Below are positions 9,444 to 17,973 of a stretch of 64,000 bases of DNA, piece by piece. The DNA comes from Rhodobacteraceae bacterium DSL-40. Its GTDB lineage: Bacteria; Pseudomonadota; Alphaproteobacteria; Rhodobacterales; Rhodobacteraceae. The notes under the pieces were generated by a model. It had not been told where the DNA came from and searched no databases. It worked only from the letters and a program-made list of their open reading frames with translations. The translations under genes were made by a program, and so were the position numbers. The stretch lies in NCBI GenBank assembly GCA_003258405.1, contig QKPN01000002.1, forward strand, positions 496,001 to 560,000. Direction: 5' to 3'. How positions within the stretch are numbered: the first letter of the stretch is position 1; every line of letters begins with the position of its first letter.

Positions 9444-11321
9444 ATGTTTCACGTGAAACAATCCGGCTACGATGTGATCGTGGTCGGCGGAGGCCATGCC
9501 GGTACCGAGGCCGCCTATGCGGCGAGCCGTTGTGGCGTCAGGGTCGCACTTGTCACCCATCGGTTTGACCGTCTCGGCGAAATGTCCTGCAATCCGGCCA
9601 TCGGCGGATTGGGCAAGGGGCATATGGTCCGCGAAATCGACGCGATGGACGGAATGATGGGGTGGGCGGCCGACCAGGCGGGGATCCAGTTCCGCTTGCT
9701 GAACCGATCCAAGGGGCCGGCGGTGCGCGGGCCACGGTCGCAGATCGACCGGAAGATCTATCGGGATGTGGTCCAGGGCCTGTTTTCACGGCTCGAGAAT
9801 GTTGATGTGATCGAAGGGGAGGTCACCAATCTTCTGGTGCGCTCCGATCAGGTTGCGGGTGTCGAGCTCGACGGCGAGCATGAGATCGGCGCGCGCGCGG
9901 TCGTACTGACAACCGGGACGTTTTTGCGGGGCCGGATCTTCATCGGCGAGAGGTCGTTCGAGGCGGGCCGTATCGGCGATGCCTCCGCGACACGGCTCGC
10001 GGACCGCATGGCGGAATTTGATCTGCCCTTGGGGCGGCTGAAGACGGGGACCCCGCCCAGGCTCGATGGAAAGTCTATCAACTGGGGAATTCTCGAGAAA
10101 CAACAAGCGGATAGCGAGCCGACGCTGTTCTCTTTCCTTTCAAACGTGCCTGCGGCTCGACAGATTTCCTGCGGAATTACGCACACAAATCCCCGGACCC
10201 ACGACATCATTCGGGAGAATATCGGCCGATCCGCGATGTATGGCGGCCATATTTCAGGGGTCGGACCGCGGTATTGCCCGTCGATCGAAGACAAGGTGAT
10301 GCGGTTCAGGGACAAGGAAAGCCATCAGGTCTTCCTTGAGCCCGAGGGTCTGGACACCGATGTGGTCTATCCGAACGGGGTTTCGACCTCGTTGCCGGAG
10401 GAGGTGCAGCATCAGTATGTCCGGAGCATGGCGGGGCTCGAGAACGTCGACATCCTGCAGCCTGGATATGCGGTGGAATATGACTATGTGGATCCGCGCT
10501 CGCTCGACCGCCGGCTCAGTCTGAAGGCGGTGAGCGGGCTATATCTTGCGGGACAGATCAATGGAACCACAGGATATGAGGAGGCTGCGGCGCAAGGGCT
10601 CGTTGCCGGGCTGAATGCGGCAGGCGAGGTCCTGGAGCGGGAACCGTTCGTTCTGGGCCGGGATGAGGCCTATATCGGCGTGTTGATCGATGATCTGGTG
10701 ACGAAGGGGGTTTCTGAGCCCTATCGGATGTTCACTTCACGAGCCGAGTTTCGGCTGTTCCTGCGGGCGGATAACGCAGATCAGCGGCTTACGCCGCGTG
10801 CGATCGCGGTTGGATGCGCTTCAGACGCGCGAATCCGGGCGTTTTCCGAGAAAATTCAAGTGCTTGATGAAGCGCGAGCCCTGGCGAAGGCCGTAGCAGT
10901 GACGCCGGGGCAGGCGGCTGAGGCCGGGATTCAGGTCAATCGGGACGGCGTCAGGCGCTCGGTGTTTGATCTTCTATCCTATCCCAATGCCGGATTTGAC
11001 CAGGTCCGCGGGCTTCTGGGCCCGGATGTAGTGTTCTCGGATGAAATCTGGGAGCAACTCGAGAACGATGCACGATATGAGCCCTATCTGAAGCGGCAAA
11101 GCGTTGAGGCGGCGCAGCTTCGGAAGGATGAGGGTGTTCGCATTCCGGCGGATCTCGACTATTCGGCGATGCCGGGTTTGTCGTCTGAGCTTCGGGCAAA
11201 GCTCGAAAGGGTTCGCCCCGAGACATTGGGGCAGGCGGCGCGGATTGAAGGGATGACCCCGGCGGCGCTTACGCTTGTTCTGCTGCGGGCCCGGCAGGGT
11301 TCCGCCTCTTCGGTGGCCTAG
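9444..11321 (+). CDS. mnmG: tRNA uridine-5-carboxymethylaminomethyl(34) synthesis enzyme MnmG
   Basis: 625 residues. The FAD-binding dinucleotide motif [12 protein letters not shown] is at residues 13-24, followed by [14 protein letters not shown] and RGPRSQIDR, and later [14 protein letters not shown], all signatures of MnmG (GidA). It partners MnmE in modifying tRNA wobble uridine. The first six codons (MFHVKQ) are formed by a perfect parS palindrome at 9445-9460, so the start-site region has a second, non-coding role. It is 3 bp downstream of mnmE and 3 bp upstream of rsmG. Confidence 0.98.
   Translation: MFHVKQSGYDVIVVGGGHAGTEAAYAASRCGVRVALVTHRFDRLGEMSCNPAIGGLGKGHMVREIDAMDGMMGWAADQAGIQFRLLNRSKGPAVRGPRSQIDRKIYRDVVQGLFSRLENVDVIEGEVTNLLVRSDQVAGVELDGEHEIGARAVVLTTGTFLRGRIFIGERSFEAGRIGDASATRLADRMAEFDLPLGRLKTGTPPRLDGKSINWGILEKQQADSEPTLFSFLSNVPAARQISCGITHTNPRTHDIIRENIGRSAMYGGHISGVGPRYCPSIEDKVMRFRDKESHQVFLEPEGLDTDVVYPNGVSTSLPEEVQHQYVRSMAGLENVDILQPGYAVEYDYVDPRSLDRRLSLKAVSGLYLAGQINGTTGYEEAAAQGLVAGLNAAGEVLEREPFVLGRDEAYIGVLIDDLVTKGVSEPYRMFTSRAEFRLFLRADNADQRLTPRAIAVGCASDARIRAFSEKIQVLDEARALAKAVAVTPGQAAEAGIQVNRDGVRRSVFDLLSYPNAGFDQVRGLLGPDVVFSDEIWEQLENDARYEPYLKRQSVEAAQLRKDEGVRIPADLDYSAMPGLSSELRAKLERVRPETLGQAARIEGMTPAALTLVLLRARQGSASSVA
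9445..9460. promoter_or_regulatory. parS: parS centromere-like site (ParB binding), within mnmG start
   Basis: TGTTTCACGTGAAACA, a perfect 16-bp palindrome identical to the broadly conserved bacterial parS consensus. It starts one base into the mnmG ATG and encodes residues 1-6 of MnmG (MFHVKQ). It lies about 3.3 kb from the putative oriC and about 3.3 kb upstream of parB. ParB-CTP clamps load at such sites and spread, and ParA then segregates the origin region. Confidence 0.95.
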
Positions 11322-11324
11322 ATC

Positions 11325-11957
11325 GTGACGGTTTTGACAGGTCGAGAGGGGTTTGAAGCGCGCTTCGATGTTTCACGTGAAACAATGGAGCGTCTCGATC
11401 TCTATGCGGAGCTGATCGCGCGCTGGAATCCACGAATAAACCTCATTTCGAGGAAGACCGAGCTGGAGCTCTGGGACCGCCACATGACGGATTCCGCGCA
11501 ACTCTGGCACCTAAGGCCCGAAACGGCCGGAATCTGGGCTGATTTCGGATCTGGAGCGGGGTTTCCGGGGCTTGTTCTGGCGGTTCTCTGTGCCGGTGAA
11601 GGGGGATCCACGCAATTCCATCTCGTGGAGAGTGACAGCCGGAAGTGCGCGTTTCTTTCCACGGTGGCGCGGGAATGCGGAGTGCCCGTCTCGATCCATA
11701 ATGCCCGGATTGAAGCGGTAGCGCCGCTCAAGGCTGAGGTCATCTCGGCGCGCGCGCTTGCCCCCCTGCCACAACTGCTCGAATTCGCCGAAAAACATCT
11801 CGATCCGGAGGGTATTTGCTTGTTTCCGAAGGGGGAGACGGTGCATAAGGAGATCGAGGACGCGCTGCGGTTGTGGCAATTTGACTGCCGAACGCATCCG
11901 AGCCTAACGGATTCACGGGCTGCCATCTTGGAAATTGGAGCTATCAGGCGTGCTTGA
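11325..11957 (+). CDS. rsmG: 16S rRNA (guanine(527)-N(7))-methyltransferase RsmG
   Basis: 210 residues from a GTG start 3 bp after the mnmG stop. The SAM-binding motif WADFGSGAGFPGLVLA is near residues 65-80, and LISARALAPLPQLLEF-like motif IV text is present (VISARALAPL). The N-terminal helix RWNPRINLISR is typical. RsmG (GidB) makes m7G527 in 16S rRNA; its loss often gives low-level streptomycin resistance. The codons for DVSRET (about residues 15-20) contain the second parS site. The last 8 bp overlap the probable parA GTG start. Confidence 0.97.
   Translation: MTVLTGREGFEARFDVSRETMERLDLYAELIARWNPRINLISRKTELELWDRHMTDSAQLWHLRPETAGIWADFGSGAGFPGLVLAVLCAGEGGSTQFHLVESDSRKCAFLSTVARECGVPVSIHNARIEAVAPLKAEVISARALAPLPQLLEFAEKHLDPEGICLFPKGETVHKEIEDALRLWQFDCRTHPSLTDSRAAILEIGAIRRA
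11369..11384. promoter_or_regulatory. parS: parS centromere-like site (ParB binding), inside rsmG
   Basis: A second perfect TGTTTCACGTGAAACA, 1.9 kb from the first, lying in the 5' part of rsmG. It is read in a different frame from the mnmG copy, giving Asp-Val-Ser-Arg-Glu-Thr instead of MFHVKQ. Two exact copies within 2 kb of parAB strongly suggest this is the main centromere cluster of the chromosome. Confidence 0.95.
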
Positions 11958-12768
11958 CCAGGACTCCACCCCCCGCATCATCGCAATCGCGAACCAGAAG
12001 GGCGGTGTCGGAAAGACGACGACAGCGATCAATCTCGGCACGGCGCTCGCCGCGCTGGGGCATGATGTTCTGGTGATCGACCTGGATCCGCAGGGAAATG
12101 CCTCGACGGGTCTCGGAATCTCGCCCTCCGAGCGGACTTTTACCACCTATGACCTGCTGTTCCGGCGCGAAGGCGTGGATGTGCAGAGCTATATGACCGC
12201 GGTTCCGGGGCTTCAGATCATTCCCGCGACACCGGATCTGAGCTCCGCGGATGTCGATATGGTCTCCGATCCGCGCCGGCTGCATCGGATGCGGGATGTT
12301 CTGCGCTCCAAGATCGAGGCGTTCAGCGAGCGGGAGTTCATTCTCATCGATTGCCCGCCCTCTCTCAATCTTCTGACGATCAATGCGCTGGTGTCGGCGG
12401 ATACCGTTCTCGTGCCGTTGCAGTGCGAGTTCTTCGCCCTCGAAGGGCTTTCGCAGCTGATGCGGACGGTCCAGACGGTGCGGAGCAACTCCAATCCCGC
12501 GCTCCGGATCGAGGGGATCGTGCTGACGATGTATGATCGGCGCAACAACCTCTCGGGTCAGGTCGAGGCGGATGTGCGCGACAATCTCGGCGCTCTGGTC
12601 TATGAGACGGTCATTCCGCGCAACGTACGGTTGAGCGAAGCGCCGTCCCATGCGGTTCCTGCCTTGATCTACGATCATGCCAGCAGCGGAAGCATTGCCT
12701 ATCAGAAGCTCGCCGGGGAGCTGCTCGCCCGGATTCAGGGAACGCGAGACGTGGCCGCAACGGCCTGA
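11950..12768 (+). CDS. parA: Chromosome partitioning ATPase ParA (Soj)
   Basis: 272 residues from GTG 11950. Deviant Walker A ANQKGGVGKTT is at residues 14-24, followed by VIDLDPQGNASTGLG (Walker A') and LIDCPPSLNLLTINAL (Walker B region). This is a chromosomal, short ParA without an N-terminal DNA-binding extension. It binds the nucleoid in an ATP-dependent way and moves ParB-parS complexes apart. A GGAG at 11937-11940 suits the GTG at 11950 better than an in-frame TTG at 11935. The start overlaps the rsmG stop by 8 bp. parB follows after 16 bp. Confidence 0.96.
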   Translation: MLDQDSTPRIIAIANQKGGVGKTTTAINLGTALAALGHDVLVIDLDPQGNASTGLGISPSERTFTTYDLLFRREGVDVQSYMTAVPGLQIIPATPDLSSADVDMVSDPRRLHRMRDVLRSKIEAFSEREFILIDCPPSLNLLTINALVSADTVLVPLQCEFFALEGLSQLMRTVQTVRSNSNPALRIEGIVLTMYDRRNNLSGQVEADVRDNLGALVYETVIPRNVRLSEAPSHAVPALIYDHASSGSIAYQKLAGELLARIQGTRDVAATA

Positions 12769-12784
12769 CGGGAGGGACAGGGAC

Positions 12785-13660
12785 TTGGAAAAGAAGGGAC
12801 TGGGCCGGGGGCTTTCCGCACTCCTGGCCGATGTGGCGCCGAGCGACGAACCTTCACTGATGCGTCCGGTGATGCCGCCCGACCGGATGATCCCGATCGA
12901 ACGCATCCATCCCAATCCCAACCAGCCCCGGCGGACCTTCGACGAGAAGGATCTGCAGGATCTCGCCAACTCGATCCGCGAGAAGGGTGTGATCCAGCCG
13001 CTGATCCTGCGGCCCCTGCAGGATCGGCCGGGTGAATTTCAGATCGTCGCCGGCGAGCGGCGCTGGCGCGCAGCCCAGGTGGCGGAAAAGCACGAGCTTC
13101 CCGGCGTCATTCGCGAGCTCAGCGATGCCGAGGTGCTCGAGCTTGCGATCATCGAGAACATCCAGCGCGCGGACCTCAATTCGGTCGAGGAGGCGCTTGG
13201 CTATCGTCAGCTCATGGATCGCTTCGGGCACACGCAGGAAAAGCTCGCGGAAGTGCTCGGCAAGAGCCGGAGCCATATCGCGAACCTGCTGCGGCTGCTG
13301 ACGCTGCCGGAGCAAGTGCTCGACATGGTTCGTGCCGGCCAGCTTTCGGCTGGCCATGCCCGGACGCTCGTCACGGTTGCCAATCCCGAGCAGCTTGCCC
13401 GGCAGATCGTCGAGAAGGATCTCTCGGTGCGTCAGGCCGAGCAGCTTGCCCGCACCATCGGCGACCGGAAGCCCAAGAAGGCCGGAAAGGTCGAGCCGCA
13501 GAAGGATGCGGACACCCGCGCGCTCGAGCAGGATCTTTCGGCCAATCTGCGGCTGCAGGTGCTCATCAACCACAAGCCGGGGCAGCAGAAGGGCGAATTG
13601 CGCATCCGCTACACCTCGCTTGAGGAGCTCGACGGGCTATGCCAGCGGCTTGGCGGATAA
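12785..13660 (+). CDS. parB: Chromosome partitioning protein ParB (Spo0J)
   Basis: 291 residues from TTG 12785. The N-terminus EKKGLGRGLSALLAD is the ParA-stimulating segment. The CTP-binding domain has NPNQPRRTF and GERRWRA; ENIQRADLNSVEEA precedes a helix-turn-helix (KLAEVLGKSRSHIANLLRLL). The C-terminal dimerisation domain ends QRLGG. The TTG start is supported by GGAGGG at 12771-12776 with 8-bp spacing and by the family's usual beginning; the longer open frame upstream overlaps parA and lacks conserved sequence. It binds the two parS sites upstream. It converges on hemW, with one base between stop codons. Confidence 0.96.
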   Translation: MEKKGLGRGLSALLADVAPSDEPSLMRPVMPPDRMIPIERIHPNPNQPRRTFDEKDLQDLANSIREKGVIQPLILRPLQDRPGEFQIVAGERRWRAAQVAEKHELPGVIRELSDAEVLELAIIENIQRADLNSVEEALGYRQLMDRFGHTQEKLAEVLGKSRSHIANLLRLLTLPEQVLDMVRAGQLSAGHARTLVTVANPEQLARQIVEKDLSVRQAEQLARTIGDRKPKKAGKVEPQKDADTRALEQDLSANLRLQVLINHKPGQQKGELRIRYTSLEELDGLCQRLGG

Positions 13661-13661
13661 T

Positions 13662-14822
13662 CTATTGAAATAAAAGGGATTTAGTCACGCCATTGAGGAC
13701 GGGGCGGCCTTTTTCCGTGACGGTGAGGCGATCGCCCGCGTGGCGGACCATGCCGAGGCCTTCGAGCGCCTCGATCGGGCCGATGGCAAGCGGCGCTCCG
13801 GCGAGGGCGGCATGGCGCGCGAGCGAGATGCCCTCGGTGAGCCGCAGGCCCATCATCAGCATTTCCTCGGACTGGATCTCGGCATCGAGCGTATCGGTGG
13901 ACTCGATGCCGCTGCCAGTGCGCTCGACGGCTGCGAGCCATTCGGCGGGATCGCGATAGGCGACGGTTGCCGCGCGCTCGCCCGAGCGGGTCAGCCGGCC
14001 GTGGGCGCCGGGGCCGATGCCCGCGTAATCGCCGTAGCGCCAGTAGACGAGATTGTGCCGGCATTCGGCGCCGGGCCAGGCGTGGTTCGAGACCTCATAG
14101 GCCGACAGGCCGGAGGAGGCGCAGATTTCCTGCGTGAGTTCGTACATGTCGGCCGACAGCCCGTCATCGGGCAGGCCGCGGAGCCGGCTGCGGGCGAAGA
14201 GATCGCCGAAGCGCGTGCCGGGTTCGATGGTGAGCTGGTAGAGCGAGAGGTGATCGACCGCGATGGCGATGGCCTCGCGCAGTTCCGCCTCCCAGGCGGC
14301 GCGGCTCTGGTTCTGCCGGGCATAGATCAGGTCGAAGCTCACCCGCTCGAAGACCGCGCGGGCCGTCTCGAAGGCCCCGATCGCCTCGGCCGCGGTGTGA
14401 AGCCGCCCGAGCGCCTTGAGGTCGGGATCGTTGAGCGCCTGGACACCGAGCGAGATGCGGTTGACGCCGGCGTCCCGGAAGGCGCGGAACTTTCCGGCCT
14501 CGACAGAGGTCGGATTGGCCTCGAGGGAGATTTCGGTGCCGGGGGCGAGATCCCAGACCTCGGCGATGGTGCGGATCACCTCGCCGACGGTTTCGGGCTC
14601 CATGAGGCTCGGCGTGCCGCCGCCGAAGAAGACCGAGGTGACCTGGCGCCGGGGCAGGGTCGCCGCGGTGGCGCGGATCTCGGCCGCGAGGGCAGCGCGC
14701 CAGCGTGCGTGATCCACGCGCGCCGAGACATGGCTGTTGAAATCGCAATACGGGCATTTGGAGGCACAGAAGGGCCAGTGGATGTAGACCCCGAAGCCGC
14801 CGGACTGCCAATCCTCACGCAA
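13662..14822 (-). CDS. hemW: Radical SAM haem chaperone HemW
   Basis: 386 residues from a TTG start that overlaps the end of rdgB by 8 bp. The N-terminal [20 protein letters not shown] carries the CxxxCxxC cluster site at Cys19, Cys23 and Cys26 plus the HemW-type [13 protein letters not shown] and [16 protein letters not shown] follow. Such genes were long annotated as oxygen-independent coproporphyrinogen oxidase; HemW instead binds haem and hands it to target proteins. The true HemN motif CNVxCxxC is not present. It is the third gene of the rph-rdgB-hemW operon. Confidence 0.93.
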   Translation of the reverse strand: MREDWQSGGFGVYIHWPFCASKCPYCDFNSHVSARVDHARWRAALAAEIRATAATLPRRQVTSVFFGGGTPSLMEPETVGEVIRTIAEVWDLAPGTEISLEANPTSVEAGKFRAFRDAGVNRISLGVQALNDPDLKALGRLHTAAEAIGAFETARAVFERVSFDLIYARQNQSRAAWEAELREAIAIAVDHLSLYQLTIEPGTRFGDLFARSRLRGLPDDGLSADMYELTQEICASSGLSAYEVSNHAWPGAECRHNLVYWRYGDYAGIGPGAHGRLTRSGERAATVAYRDPAEWLAAVERTGSGIESTDTLDAEIQSEEMLMMGLRLTEGISLARHAALAGAPLAIGPIEALEGLGMVRHAGDRLTVTEKGRPVLNGVTKSLLFQ

Positions 14823-15426
14823 AGCAGCCCGCCACCAACTTGCGGAAGGCATCGGCGCGGTGGCTGATGCGGTTCTTTTCCCAGCGGTCCATCTCGCCAA
14901 ACGTGATCTCATAGCCATCCGGCAGGAAGACCGGGTCGTAGCCGTGGCCCTCTTCGCCGCGCATCGGCCAGACGCACTGGCCCTCGACACGACCGTCAAA
15001 GACCTCGTCATGGCCATCGGGCCAGGCGAGCACGAGGGTGCAGCGGAAGCGGGCGGTGCGCGGGGCAGGGGCGCCGATCCGGTCGAGCTCTTCCTGCACG
15101 CGGGTCATCGCCAGCACGAAATCCCGGCCGTCGGGCGTTTCGGCCCAGTCGGCGGTATAGACGCCGGGGGCGCCGCCGAGCGCATCGACCTCGATGCCGG
15201 AATCGTCGGCGAGCGCGGGCAGGCCGCTCGCCTTCGCGGCGGAATGCGCCTTGATGCGGGCGTTGCCGACGAAGGTGGTTTCGGTTTCTTCCGGTTCGGG
15301 CAGCCCGAGTTCGCCCGCGGAGACGATCTCGATCCGGTAGGGCTCGAGCAGATTGCGGATCTCCTCGAGCTTGCCCTTGTTATGGGTCGCGACGACGAGT
15401 TTCGGCTCGTTGAACCGGCGTGTCAT
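14815..15426 (-). CDS. rdgB: XTP/dITP diphosphatase (non-canonical purine NTP pyrophosphatase)
   Basis: 203 residues. The substrate-binding [13 protein letters not shown] is at the N-terminus, [11 protein letters not shown] and [12 protein letters not shown] contain the catalytic residues, and GYDPVF...ISHRADAF is the C-terminal signature. The HAM1/RdgB family hydrolyses ITP, dITP and XTP to prevent their incorporation into nucleic acids. The ATG overlaps the rph stop by 4 bp (ATGA) and the stop region overlaps the hemW TTG start, so the three genes are coupled. Confidence 0.96.
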   Translation of the reverse strand: MTRRFNEPKLVVATHNKGKLEEIRNLLEPYRIEIVSAGELGLPEPEETETTFVGNARIKAHSAAKASGLPALADDSGIEVDALGGAPGVYTADWAETPDGRDFVLAMTRVQEELDRIGAPAPRTARFRCTLVLAWPDGHDEVFDGRVEGQCVWPMRGEEGHGYDPVFLPDGYEITFGEMDRWEKNRISHRADAFRKLVAGCFA

Positions 15427-16136
15427 GCCACCGCGGCCTTCTGGGCGGCGACAAGCTCGGTGATACCCTTCTCGGCGAGATCGAGCAGCCGGATCAGCTC
15501 GTCGCGGGTGAAGGTCGCGCCCTCGGCGCTGCCCTGCACCTCGATGAGGCCGAGGCCGTCGGTCATCACGAAGTTCGCGTCCGTCCCGGCGGTGCTGTCC
15601 TCGGCATAGTCGAGATCGAGCACCGGCTGGCCGCCGTAGACGCCGCAGCTCACGGCGGCGACATGGGCGGTGATCGGGTCGTTCTTGATCGTGCCCTTGG
15701 CCAGCAGCTTGTTGACCGCCAGCCGGAGTGCGACCCAGCCGCCGGTGATCGAGGCGCAGCGCGTGCCGCCGTCGGCCTGGATCACGTCGCAATCGACGGT
15801 GATCTGCCGTTCGCCGAGCGCCACGCGATCGACGCCGGCACGGAGCGAACGGCCGATGAGCCGCTGGATCTCCTGGGTGCGGCCCGACTGCTTGCCGGCG
15901 GTCGCTTCGCGGCGGTTCCGCGTCGTGGTGGCGCGCGGCAGCATGCCGTATTCGGCGGTGACCCAGCCGAGGCCGGTCTTGCGCATGAAGGGCGGTACGT
16001 TTTCCTCGACGCTCGCGGTGCAGAGGACGTGGGTGTCGCCCATCCTGACGAGGCAGGAACCCTCGGCATGCATCGTCACGTTGGTCTCGATGATGACAGG
16101 GCGGAGCGCATCAGCGGCGCGGCCGGAAGGGCGCAT
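15423..16136 (-). CDS. rph: Ribonuclease PH
   Basis: 237 residues starting [14 protein letters not shown], the standard RNase PH N-terminus. Other signatures are [18 protein letters not shown] (phosphate-binding), [15 protein letters not shown], and [19 protein letters not shown]. It is a phosphorolytic 3'-5' exoribonuclease that trims tRNA and rRNA precursors. An in-frame ATG 21 codons upstream lacks conserved sequence, so the internal ATG was chosen. It is divergent from hrcA, with a 150-bp intergenic region that must hold both promoters. Confidence 0.97.
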   Translation of the reverse strand: MRPSGRAADALRPVIIETNVTMHAEGSCLVRMGDTHVLCTASVEENVPPFMRKTGLGWVTAEYGMLPRATTTRNRREATAGKQSGRTQEIQRLIGRSLRAGVDRVALGERQITVDCDVIQADGGTRCASITGGWVALRLAVNKLLAKGTIKNDPITAHVAAVSCGVYGGQPVLDLDYAEDSTAGTDANFVMTDGLGLIEVQGSAEGATFTRDELIRLLDLAEKGITELVAAQKAAVA

Positions 16137-16224
16137 GGGGGAATTCTCCCGAATTTGTGGCATCGCTCGTATGGCGCCCCCCTTAGCGGCTCGGGCCACT
16201 GGCGTCCAGCGTCGCGGCTCATGA

Positions 16225-16253
16225 TTGACCGGACCTGCCCCGACACATACATC
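16225..16253 (+). promoter_or_regulatory. Candidate promoter for hrcA-grpE
   Basis: TTGACC at 16225-16230 and TACATC at 16248-16253 are separated by 17 bp, a reasonable match to a housekeeping promoter, and would start transcription about 25-30 bp before the hrcA GTG. No inverted repeat resembling the CIRCE operator (TTAGCACTC-N9-GAGTGCTAA) is visible in the 150-bp region. Confidence 0.35.
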
Positions 16254-16286
16254 TTTGTGGGTGGTTCAGCCCGCGGGGTTCGATGC

Positions 16287-17357
16287 GTGTCGCAAGCAGC
16301 CTCTTCCTTGAGCGAAATGAGCGCGCGGAGCCGCGAGGTCTTCCGGCGGCTGGTCGAGACCTATCTTGAGACCGGCGAGCCGGTGGGCTCGCGCACCCTG
16401 AGCCGGGCCGTTAGCGAGAAGGTCTCGGCGGCGACGATCCGCAACGTGATGCAGGATCTCGAATACCTCGGCCTTCTCGACAGCCCGCATGTCTCGGCCG
16501 GCCGCATTCCGACCCAGCTCGGCCTGCGGCTCTTCGTGGACGGCATTCTCGAGATCGGTGACGTGGCAGGATCGGAGCGGGCGGAGATCGAGCGCTCGCT
16601 CAGCCGGGCCGATGGCGATCTGCCCGACATGCTCGACCGTGCGGGCGACATGCTCTCGGGGCTGACGCATGGGGCGAGCCTCGTGCTCGCGCCGAAGACC
16701 GAGGCGCCGATCCGGCATATCGAGTTCGTGGCCCTGGCCCCGGATCGCGGGCTCGTCGTGCTGGTGACGGCCGACGGGCATGTGGAAAACAGGCTCTTCA
16801 CGCCGCCCGCCGGGCTCACGCCCTCCGCGATGCAGTCGGCGGCCAATTTCCTCAACGCGATCCTTCAGGGCCGCACGCTTTCGGAAATGCGCAGCGTTGT
16901 TGCTGAGGAGATCGACAAGCGCCGCGCCGAGCTCGATGCGCTGTCGCGCCAGATGATCGAGAGCGGGCTTGCCACCTGGAGCGACGAGCCGGGGGATGGC
17001 GGGCGGCTCATCGTGCGCGGGCGTTCCAATCTGCTCGAGGCGACGGGCGATGCCGCGGATCTCGAGCGCATCCGCGAGCTTTTCAACGATCTCGAACGCA
17101 AGCGCGATCTGGCGCAGTTGCTGGAACTCAGCGAGATCGGTGACGGGGTGCGTGTCTTTATCGGCTCGGAGAACAAGCTTTTTTCACTTTCCGGTTCATC
17201 TCTAGTGGTCTCTCCCTATATGAATGCGGATCGAAAAATCATTGGTGCGGTCGGTGTGATCGGGCCGACGCGGCTGAACTATGGCCGTATCGTTCCGATC
17301 GTCGACTATACCGCTCAGCTGGTGGGGCGGCTGGTTTCCAGCCGGTCCCAGGTCTAG
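16287..17357 (+). CDS. hrcA: Heat-inducible transcription repressor HrcA
   Basis: 356 residues from GTG 16287. A winged-helix N-terminus has REVFRRLVETYLETGEPVGSRTLSR and SAATIRNVMQDLEYLGLL, the HrcA DNA-binding domain; the central GAF-like domain spans about 110-330 and ends with the conserved GVIGPTRLNYGRIVPIVDYTA. HrcA represses groESL-type heat-shock genes at CIRCE sites. An internal ATG at 16317 would shorten it by ten residues. grpE follows after 6 bp, so repressor and nucleotide exchange factor are cotranscribed. The dnaK region in this window shows no CIRCE element, so targets probably lie elsewhere. Confidence 0.94.
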   Translation: MSQAASSLSEMSARSREVFRRLVETYLETGEPVGSRTLSRAVSEKVSAATIRNVMQDLEYLGLLDSPHVSAGRIPTQLGLRLFVDGILEIGDVAGSERAEIERSLSRADGDLPDMLDRAGDMLSGLTHGASLVLAPKTEAPIRHIEFVALAPDRGLVVLVTADGHVENRLFTPPAGLTPSAMQSAANFLNAILQGRTLSEMRSVVAEEIDKRRAELDALSRQMIESGLATWSDEPGDGGRLIVRGRSNLLEATGDAADLERIRELFNDLERKRDLAQLLELSEIGDGVRVFIGSENKLFSLSGSSLVVSPYMNADRKIIGAVGVIGPTRLNYGRIVPIVDYTAQLVGRLVSSRSQV

Positions 17358-17363
17358 GACGGA

Positions 17364-17963
17364 ATGGGAATGGGCAAGGACAGACTGGACGAGATGCAGG
17401 ACGAGGCGTTTCTCGACGATCCTGAAGCCGTGGATGCGGATGACGAGGAAATCACCGATGCGGCCATCGAGGCCGAGGAGGTTGCCGCGCTCAAGGCCGA
17501 GAACGGCGAACTGAAGGACCGCCTGCTGCGTGCGCTGGCCGATGTGGAGAACATCCGCAAGCGTGGCGAGCGGGACCGCCGCGACGCCGAGCTCTATGCC
17601 GCGACGCGCTTTGCGCGCGACCTGCTGTCGGTGCATGACAATTTCGACCGGGCGCTCGACAATATCACCGACGAGCTGCGCGACGCCGCACCCGGGCTGA
17701 TCGAAGGGATCGAGCTCACCCAGCGCGATCTGCTGAACGTGTTCGAGAAGCACAAGATCGTCCGCGTGGAGCCGGCCGTGGGCGAGCGCTTCGATCCCAA
17801 GCAGCATCAGGCGATGTTCGAGGCTCCGGTGCCGGGCACCAAGGCCGGCGACATCATTCAGGTGATGAATGTGGGCTTCATGATCGCCGACCGGCTGCTG
17901 CGCCCGGCGCAGGTGGGTGTCTCCGCCGGATCGCCGACCCCGCCGCCCGCCAGCAAGGAGTAA
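17364..17963 (+). CDS. grpE: Nucleotide exchange factor GrpE
   Basis: 199 residues. An acidic N-terminal ~40 residues and a long helix (AALKAENGELKDRLLRALADVENIRKR) precede the compact beta-wing domain; the C-terminus has FDPKQHQAMFEAPV and GFMIADRLLRPAQVGVS, the GrpE signature. It releases ADP from DnaK. The start may be the ATG at 17364 or the one two codons later. It sits downstream of hrcA in one operon and converges on mutS with a 10-bp gap. dnaK and dnaJ are 4-8 kb away on the other strand. Confidence 0.96.
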   Translation: MGMGKDRLDEMQDEAFLDDPEAVDADDEEITDAAIEAEEVAALKAENGELKDRLLRALADVENIRKRGERDRRDAELYAATRFARDLLSVHDNFDRALDNITDELRDAAPGLIEGIELTQRDLLNVFEKHKIVRVEPAVGERFDPKQHQAMFEAPVPGTKAGDIIQVMNVGFMIADRLLRPAQVGVSAGSPTPPPASKE

Positions 17964-17973
17964 GTCTCCGGCC

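Noticed and set aside
16137-16286. CIRCE operator upstream of hrcA
   Set aside because: No TTAGCACTC-N9-GAGTGCTAA-like inverted repeat could be found by eye.
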